From an uncultured Coprococcus sp. (GTDB taxonomy: Bacteria; Bacillota; Clostridia; Lachnospirales; Lachnospiraceae): a DNA stretch of 6,450 nucleotides. The position numbers and the translations under genes are program-made. Each line of letters opens with the position of its first letter. Position 1 is the stretch's first letter. Below, piece by piece: positions 1 to 3,343 of this stretch. The notes below the pieces were generated by a model. It saw only the letters and a program-made list of their open reading frames with translations, was not told the origin of the DNA and made no database searches. Where the stretch lies: the NCBI GenBank assembly GCA_900557435.1, contig USSH01000149.1:1-6450 (forward strand), in the 5' to 3' direction.

Positions 1-29
1 ATTTGGTGTAAATTTGGTGTATTTGTGTA
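1..29. repeat. Short direct repeats, 11-bp spacing, at left edge
   Basis: The 10-mer ATTTGGTGTA occurs at 1-10 and again at 12-21, and a shorter variant lacking one G (ATTTGTGTA) occurs at 21-29. The two perfect copies are 11 bp apart, about one helical turn, as in iterons or recombinase arm sites. The run is cut by the window edge, so copy number and role cannot be judged. It may simply be low-complexity AT-rich DNA. Confidence 0.45.
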
Positions 30-60
30 TTTTCAGAGCTTTTTCACAAATGAAGTACAT

Positions 61-83
61 ACCGTTTTATAGGGTAAAACGGT
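61..83. repeat. Perfect 9-bp inverted repeat downstream of the tRNA-binding gene
   Basis: ACCGTTTTA (61-69) and TAAAACGGT (75-83) are perfect inverted copies around a 5-nt loop. AAGT/ACTT outside them can extend the stem if a 4-nt bulge is allowed. It lies 5 nt past the stop codon of the 79-residue gene, so it may act as a 3' stabilising hairpin or weak terminator. There is no T tract after it on the minus strand, so it is not a canonical intrinsic terminator; a protein-binding dyad is the alternative. Confidence 0.6.
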
Positions 84-88
84 ACTTC

Positions 89-328
89 TTAGTAGAGCTT
101 TGCTCCGGCAGGAATATGGTCATCTACCATCAAAAGATGAAGTTCTTCATCCTCTGAATCCTTGAGGTTGTTTACTGCTGAAAGGAGCATACCGCAAGAC
201 TCAATTCCCATCATTGCTCTAGGTGGGAGGTTTGTGATAGCGATAAGCGTCTTTCCGACTAACTCTTCCGGTTCATAAAAGCTATGGATCTGATTATTGT
301 TTGTCGTAATAATCTGTTCTTTTCTCAT
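89..328 (-). CDS. Shortened tRNA-binding (EMAP/MetG C-terminal type) OB-domain protein, 79 aa
   Basis: The protein matches the second half of the tRNA-binding OB fold found at the C terminus of methionyl-tRNA synthetase and in CsaA/EMAPII-like proteins. The family signatures are PEELVGK (residues 20-26), NLPPRAMMGIESCGMLLSA (33-51) and the closing VDDHIPAGAKL (68-78). The family domain is about 105-110 residues; here the first strands, about 30 residues, are missing and replaced by a polar start (residues 1-15). The start is well set: AAGGAG (338-343) lies 9 nt before the ATG. Known family members bind tRNA or act as chaperone-like proteins. Whether this half-domain folds alone is uncertain; it could be a gene fragment still carrying a good ribosome binding site. 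No promoter is visible between it and the terminator just upstream, so expression probably depends on readthrough. Confidence 0.75.
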   Translation of the reverse strand: MRKEQIITTNNNQIHSFYEPEELVGKTLIAITNLPPRAMMGIESCGMLLSAVNNLKDSEDEELHLLMVDDHIPAGAKLY

Positions 329-349
329 GTCGTTTATCTCCTTTTCGAT

Positions 350-386
350 AAAAAAATAAGCCAGCAGGGATAATCCCTAACTGGCT
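350..386 (-). terminator. Intrinsic terminator/attenuator 7 nt upstream of the tRNA-binding gene SD
   Basis: On the minus strand AGCCAG and CTGGCT form an outer 6-bp stem, AGGGA and TCCCT a perfect inner 5-bp stem with a 3-nt loop, and after the outer stem comes TAT then a run of seven T in total (350-356). This is a good Rho-independent terminator. Its position inside the 5' leader, only 6 nt before the AAGGAG of the next gene, is unusual for an operon-end terminator and fits an attenuator. Confidence 0.75.
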
Positions 387-394
387 GTTAAAAG

Positions 395-469
395 TTACTC
401 TATATGATCAGGCATAGCCTGTTGTAATGATTGAATCGGGCTTTTCCCGATGTGTTTAGCTGTAACCAC
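395..469 (-). CDS. 24-codon open frame between two terminators; leader peptide or gene stub
   Basis: A frame open from GTG (467-469) to TAA (395-397) encodes 24 residues beginning MVTAKHIGKSPIQSL and ending in DHIE. A strong AAGGAGG (469-475) sits directly before it but overlaps the GTG, which is too close for normal initiation. No ATG, GTG or TTG lies at the usual 5-9 nt distance. It is therefore either a leader peptide with atypical initiation or the 5' stub of a gene whose start codon was lost. I do not recognise the peptide. The frame covers both small hairpins, so its translation would affect leader folding. Confidence 0.3.
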   Translation of the reverse strand: MVTAKHIGKSPIQSLQQAMPDHIE

Positions 470-484
470 CTCCTTCCAAGGCGC

Positions 485-520
485 AAAAAAGCACCTTAAC
501 CTTAATTGGCTAAAGTGCTT
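485..520 (-). terminator. Strong intrinsic terminator after the TadE-like remnant
   Basis: On the minus strand AAGCACTTTAGCC pairs with GGTTAAGGTGCTT around the loop AATTAA. The stem is 13 bp with two G-T pairs, and the 3' end of the stem runs into six T in total. It is the strongest terminator in the window. It ends transcription from the WG/DUF3592/TadE-like remnant operon, or, if the candidate promoter at 529-557 is real, it lies at the very 5' end of a new transcript. Confidence 0.85.
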
Positions 521-534
521 GTATTAGTTTGATA

Positions 535-743
535 TTAAATTGTTGTGAGTCCGACAAACTTATAGGTTTGAGCAACTCTTGTTGCAGACTCATTGGCAAT
601 TGTCTGGATATTCCAACGCTGAAAAAGTACAGAAAAAATAGCTAAGATAAAGAAAAGCAAAAAATAGTAACAGAATACACAATTAGTGATTCCAACATTA
701 CTTCTCCGTTTTCGTTTTTCATTCCTTTCTTTATCCACTGCAT
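535..743 (-). pseudogene. TadE-like pseudopilin, frameshifted and truncated
   Basis: The ATG at 741-743 is preceded at 7 nt by GAGGT. It opens a frame reading KNENGEVMLESLIVYSV and stops after 34 codons. A second frame, one base off, continues with LLFFILAIFSVLFQRWN and then TIANESATRVAQTYK. Joined, they make the TadE/TadG-like pseudopilin pattern: a basic start, a G/EVMLE type-IV-pilin-like cleavage site with Glu at +5, one hydrophobic helix, and a polar stretch resembling family sequences of the form Q-x-x-A-N-E-A-A-R. The frames meet at a run of six T (minus strand, 659-664); one more T restores a 69-residue product. TadE proteins usually exceed 120 residues, so the C-terminal part is also lost. 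In Tad pili these are minor membrane pseudopilins. Slippage on the T run could rescue the frame, but the truncation argues for decay. Confidence 0.75.
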
Positions 744-755
744 ACCAATGACCTC

Positions 756-1223
756 TTATACTAATTTCAACAAATTATAAATAACAATAAATGTGATAGC
801 TGCAAAAGCTATTGTTCCCAAACAACCAGCTGTCCGCTGTGATCCTTGACTTGCTTCTTCCTTGCAAACGCTCTTAGAAGGGTTATTCGAATCATAATAA
901 ACCGTTATTGTATAAGGGAACTTTACAGCTACCATACCTGGTGACTGAAACGTAATTTTCTTTTTATATGAAATACCATTAACTTTATACTCATAAGTGC
1001 ATTTCATTCTATCATTTTTAAAGTTTGCGTTTCCAGATTCATCGTTTCCTAATATAAGCTTATTATCTATAAGCGTAGCCGTTGTATAACACCCCTGCTT
1101 TTTTGCTTTTTCCATAAACTTTTGATTAAAGGAACGACCTTTCAGAAAAATCTTTATATAACATACAACCAAAACTAATGCACCAGCTATCAAAGCGATA
1201 GCGCTTCTAATTTCTTCGCTCAT
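756..1223 (-). CDS. DUF3592-like two-helix membrane protein, 155 aa
   Basis: The protein has a hydrophobic helix at about residues 6-27, a mostly beta middle part, and a second helix at about 132-153. The middle part has the signature CTYEYKVNGISYKKKITF (75-92) and YTITVYYDSNNPSKSVC (104-120), which resembles DUF3592 proteins (Y-x-V-N-G-x-x-Y ... V-x-V-Y-Y-D-P-x-N-P). The family function is unknown. The start is ATG at 1221-1223, because AAGGAG (1230-1235) lies 6 nt before it; a longer frame from a TTG at 1241 would contain that site. The ribosome binding site overlaps the TAA of the WG-repeat remnant upstream, and its own TAA is followed directly by the GAGGT of the TadE-like frame, so the three were coupled. 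This is the only member of the set that looks intact. It has unpaired cysteines at 45, 75 and 120. Confidence 0.65.
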   Translation of the reverse strand: MSEEIRSAIALIAGALVLVVCYIKIFLKGRSFNQKFMEKAKKQGCYTTATLIDNKLILGNDESGNANFKNDRMKCTYEYKVNGISYKKKITFQSPGMVAVKFPYTITVYYDSNNPSKSVCKEEASQGSQRTAGCLGTIAFAAITFIVIYNLLKLV

Positions 1224-1233
1224 TTTTATCTCC

Positions 1234-1570
1234 TTACTCAAACATAAAATGCAACAACTGCACGGTGTTTTCTGTTGTACTCACGAGGCAGGTTTCATTA
1301 CTATTAAAATACAATGCATCTTTGTATGTGTAGTCAATACACAACTTGTGCTCGTCGTTTAAGAATTCCCACAAATTATTAGCTGCATATCCGTTCGCAA
1401 AACTTCTTGCATTTGTGTATTGTGGTTCAATAATTATCTTACCGCTGACTTCAACAAATCCATATTTGTAACTGGCTTCATTCTATCATATTTCGATACG
1501 AAAATCTATGCTCAACGGTCAAACTGAAACTTAAAATTGCTCTCAATCAAATTCTGTTTTCCATATCAAC
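1234..1570 (-). pseudogene. WG-repeat protein remnant, 5' part lost
   Basis: An 82-codon frame open from 1482 to a TAA at 1234-1236 reads YKYGFVEVSGKIIIEPQY, then ARSFANGYAANNLWEFLND, then IDYTYKDALYFN. This is the WG/KWG repeat rhythm (YGFID-x-x-G-x-x-I-x-P-x-Y-x-x-A-x-x-F, then W-x-F). It has no start codon or ribosome binding site; in-frame TGA and TAG stand just upstream. WG-like pieces continue further 5' in another frame: KYDRMKPVT at about 1473-1496, and before it YGKQNLIESNFKFQFDR to about 1565, separated by stops. The gene therefore carries at least one frameshift and several nonsense mutations. WG repeats form beta-rich, often surface or interaction domains with no single function. 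The final TAA overlaps the ribosome binding site of the DUF3592-like gene, so they once formed one operon. Confidence 0.7.
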
Positions 1571-1695
1571 ATTATTAAGAGGCAGCAGCACTTTAGTCTG
1601 TCACCCCTTGATTATCCATCTGTAAAACTGGGCGGGGCTGTCAACGGCGGGCGTAGCCCGTTCACCTTGACTGTTGACTGCTCCGGCTGGATTTG
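1571..1695. other. Intergenic GC-rich hairpin segment, no gene seen
   Basis: Between the hydrolase stop and the WG remnant, about 1626-1690 is strikingly GC-rich compared with the AT-rich DNA on both sides. It has a hairpin CGGGC-GTA-GCCCG (1648-1660), which can be drawn alternatively with AAC/GTT outside it; GTCAAC (1640-1645) facing GTTGAC (1673-1678); and a tandem TTGACTG repeat (1667-1680). There is no T tract after the hairpin on the minus strand, so it is not an obvious terminator for the hydrolase gene. No start codon with a ribosome binding site is present. It may be a recombination junction or a structured RNA. Confidence 0.4.
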
Positions 1696-2301
1696 CTATT
1701 CCCGGTTTAGTATATCAGCAATGGCTTCTGGCGCATACTTGTTTACTTCATGTCCGACCCCCGGAATAATAATCAATTCGCTTTGTGGTAGCAATGAGTT
1801 CAATTTCTTTGCCGCTTTCTTATTTGCTCTGTCCTTTTCGCCGCAAATAACGGTTACAGGGCAAGAAATTTCATGTAATTTTTCGCTGAAATCCAAACTT
1901 CGCATAGAGTGTGCCAACTCTATTGCATTACTTTTCGATAAGCCTGTACTCTGAAATACTTTGTCCGGCATACATCGAAACAAAATGTTTTGTAAATCAA
2001 TAAGCAGACTCGGAACTTTATACTGACAGCCAATCAATATGAGTGACGTTACATGGCTGCTGTGTCGAATTGTATAATCCAGAGCGAAAACTGCGCCAAG
2101 AGAAAGACCACAGATACGCAACGGTTCACGTTCTTCTGCAAATCGTGCTTCGCAAGAGTGCATAATCTCAGAATATGAAAAACCACTTTCTGTTGTTGCA
2201 AAAATATTGGGACAATCAACTTCCATATCGTGAATGAGGCTGGTTACTTTCTCCCAATCATGGGCGTTCTGTCCCAGCCCGTGTAAAAGAATTGTTTTCA
2301 T
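1696..2301 (-). CDS. Small cytosolic alpha/beta hydrolase, 201 aa
   Basis: This is an alpha/beta hydrolase fold enzyme, probably an esterase or lipase-like hydrolase of unknown substrate. The oxyanion loop HGLGQ lies at residues 7-11, the nucleophile elbow GLSLG at 65-69 with Ser67, the acid in CGEKD at 153-157 with Asp157, and the base in GVGHEV at 181-186 with His184. The triad is complete and correctly ordered. The protein begins at the strand before HG, without signal peptide or membrane helix, and at 201 residues is short for the fold (usually 220-300), so the lid region is small. Its ATG overlaps the TGA of the Xre gene (ATGA). AAAGGAG (2318-2324) lies 16 nt before the ATG, farther than usual, so translational coupling probably helps. 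It is expressed with, and perhaps controlled by, the membrane regulator upstream. Confidence 0.85.
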   Translation of the reverse strand: MKTILLHGLGQNAHDWEKVTSLIHDMEVDCPNIFATTESGFSYSEIMHSCEARFAEEREPLRICGLSLGAVFALDYTIRHSSHVTSLILIGCQYKVPSLLIDLQNILFRCMPDKVFQSTGLSKSNAIELAHSMRSLDFSEKLHEISCPVTVICGEKDRANKKAAKKLNSLLPQSELIIIPGVGHEVNKYAPEAIADILNRE

Positions 2302-3104
2302 GTTTTATCAGTGTTTTCTCCTTTCTTGCAGCACTGTAAATAGTCAATTCCAAAGCACACAACAGCAAGTATAAGTGTAATTGTGCTGTTGAATACATCT
2401 GATGTAAATGTATAGTCATCTCGCGGAACAAAGCAGGCAACTATGTGGTTAATACTTGACGCTGTGGGTATTACAACAAGCATTGAAAACCCAAATCCTC
2501 GCCACAAATGTTTCTGACATTTACTAAAAATCCCATACATTATCCAAATTGCAGCAAGTGCTACAAGTGAAATGCAAGTACCAAGTGTAAACACAATCGG
2601 ACGTTTTAGGAGCAAGCCAAGAAGCACCAAAAGGGGAATTGGAATAACACTGGCTGTAAATAGAGTTTTCAAAATAATTTTTTTCTTTGCAATTAAGACG
2701 GGAATACAAAGCCCCCATGCAGCCACAATCGAAACTGCTACTACTAACGACCATGACAAGTATTCCGAAGTGAAATAATCACAAATTAGACATACGCAAA
2801 TTGCAATTAAAGCCACAGTGGACAAAACTACCAAAGTATGACGCTTTACTCGTTCTGTAAAATGAATCCCTTTCTTCTTTTGAAAGGGCAAGGCATTTGG
2901 CTCAACTAATTCTTCCCTAATGAGGTAGTCAGCAGATACACCAAAAATACTGCTGAGTTGAGCGATAAACTCTAAATCCGGGGTAGATTGGTCTAACTCC
3001 CATTTTGAAATTGTCTGCCGTGTAACTGTTACTTTTTCAGCAAGGGCTTCTTGTGAAAGCCCCTGCTGCTTTCTTAATTTCTGTATTTTCTCTCCAAATG
3101 TCAT
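2298..3104 (-). CDS. Xre-family regulator with C-terminal membrane domain, 268 aa
   Basis: Residues 4-62 form a Cro/C1-type helix-turn-helix: EKIQKLRKQQGLSQEALAEK, then TRQTISKWE (28-36) as the recognition helix, and FGVSADYLI (54-62) closing the domain. After a basic linker (76-88) come about six hydrophobic helices at roughly 89-109, 115-138, 143-165, 170-192, 204-225 and 238-257. It is therefore a DNA-binding protein anchored in the membrane, a layout common in Clostridia. These proteins often regulate their own operon; what the membrane part senses is unknown. The start is firm: AGGAGG (3112-3117) lies 7 nt before the ATG, and an extended -10 promoter is just upstream. The gene overlaps the hydrolase gene by ATGA, which suggests one operon with linked functions. 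The tail is short, cytosolic and polar (258-268), with Cys258 and Cys259. Confidence 0.88.
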   Translation of the reverse strand: MTFGEKIQKLRKQQGLSQEALAEKVTVTRQTISKWELDQSTPDLEFIAQLSSIFGVSADYLIREELVEPNALPFQKKKGIHFTERVKRHTLVVLSTVALIAICVCLICDYFTSEYLSWSLVVAVSIVAAWGLCIPVLIAKKKIILKTLFTASVIPIPLLVLLGLLLKRPIVFTLGTCISLVALAAIWIMYGIFSKCQKHLWRGFGFSMLVVIPTASSINHIVACFVPRDDYTFTSDVFNSTITLILAVVCFGIDYLQCCKKGENTDKT

Positions 3105-3136
3105 TTACTTTCCTCCTGCTATTTTGTTTTAAAAAA

Positions 3137-3145
3137 ATCATAGCA
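3137..3145 (-). promoter_or_regulatory. Extended -10 promoter of the Xre-hydrolase operon
   Basis: On the minus strand TGCTATGAT gives a -10 box TATGAT (3137-3142), 5 of 6 to consensus, with the TG-n extension that compensates for a weak -35. No good -35 is found at 16-18 nt; TTGGTA is 21 nt away. Transcription would begin near 3130, leaving a leader of about 25 nt before the ATG at 3104. This shows the cassette has its own promoter and need not rely on the transfer operon. Confidence 0.55.
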
Positions 3146-3186
3146 AATGAGCAACTAAATATCTACCAATTCAAGCAGGAATCGCC

Positions 3187-3201
3187 GCAACGAATCGTTG
3201 C
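3187..3201. promoter_or_regulatory. 15-bp perfect palindrome, candidate operator
   Basis: GCAACGA-A-TCGTTGC is a perfect 7+1+7 inverted repeat about 45 bp upstream of the -10 box of the Xre gene. Cro/C1-type dimers bind short dyads of this kind, and the gene next to it encodes such a protein, so autoregulation is plausible. Its position upstream of the promoter would fit activation or long-range repression rather than simple blocking. No second copy was found in the window. Confidence 0.4.
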
Positions 3202-3343
3202 AATGCTGATTTTACGGTGCTTTTCTGCCATTTTCTTTTATTTATTGATTAGCTCTATTGACTGCACCTATCCCCAACCGATTTTACTGGCGGTTGTCAG
3301 GTATTATTTTACCACAGAGCTATAAACATTTCCACCACAGGAG

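Larger units (their letters stand above)
338..534 (-). promoter_or_regulatory. Candidate attenuator leader with two terminators and a short ORF
   Basis: Read on the minus strand, this region holds in order: a possible weak promoter (-35 TTGTCG at 552-557, 17-nt spacer, -10 TATCAA at 529-534, each 4 of 6 to consensus); a strong terminator hairpin (485-520); a Shine-Dalgarno sequence AAGGAGG (469-475); a 24-codon open frame; two small hairpins (ATCGGG/CCCGAT at 435-451, CAGGC/GCCTG at 410-422); a second terminator (350-386); and then the SD and ATG of the 79-residue gene. SD, short ORF and terminator in this order before a gene match the layout of transcription-attenuation leaders. This is inference from arrangement; the alternative is a junction of degraded genes with their terminators left behind. 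Confidence 0.4.

Noticed and set aside
659..664. Programmed -1 ribosomal frameshifting in the TadE-like gene
   Set aside because: The codons around the run (ATT TTT TGC) do not form a canonical X XXY YYZ slippery site and no clear downstream stimulatory structure was seen. An indel, or at most slippage on the T run, is simpler.
535..738. An independent 67-residue gene starting at GTG 736-738
   Set aside because: Its ribosome binding site would be 12-13 nt away and fits the ATG at 743 better. Its first half encodes a basic non-family sequence, while the other frame carries the TadE-like start.
1224..1241. A longer DUF3592-like protein from a TTG at 1241
   Set aside because: The AAGGAG at 1230-1235 would lie inside the coding sequence; it is correctly spaced for the ATG at 1223.
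1667..1954. A plus-strand open frame of 95 codons over the hydrolase gene
   Set aside because: It is antisense to a clear alpha/beta hydrolase, has no ribosome binding site and no recognisable domain.
2258..2754. Minus-strand open frames overlapping the Xre gene in another frame (2258-2440 and 2524-2754)
   Set aside because: They are shadows of the membrane domain of the Xre protein, without their own ribosome binding sites or recognisable motifs.
3163..3231. A 22-codon open frame (starting MAEKHRKISIAT) upstream of the Xre gene as a leader peptide
   Set aside because: It has no proper ribosome binding site and lies upstream of the predicted transcription start, so it would not be in the Xre transcript.
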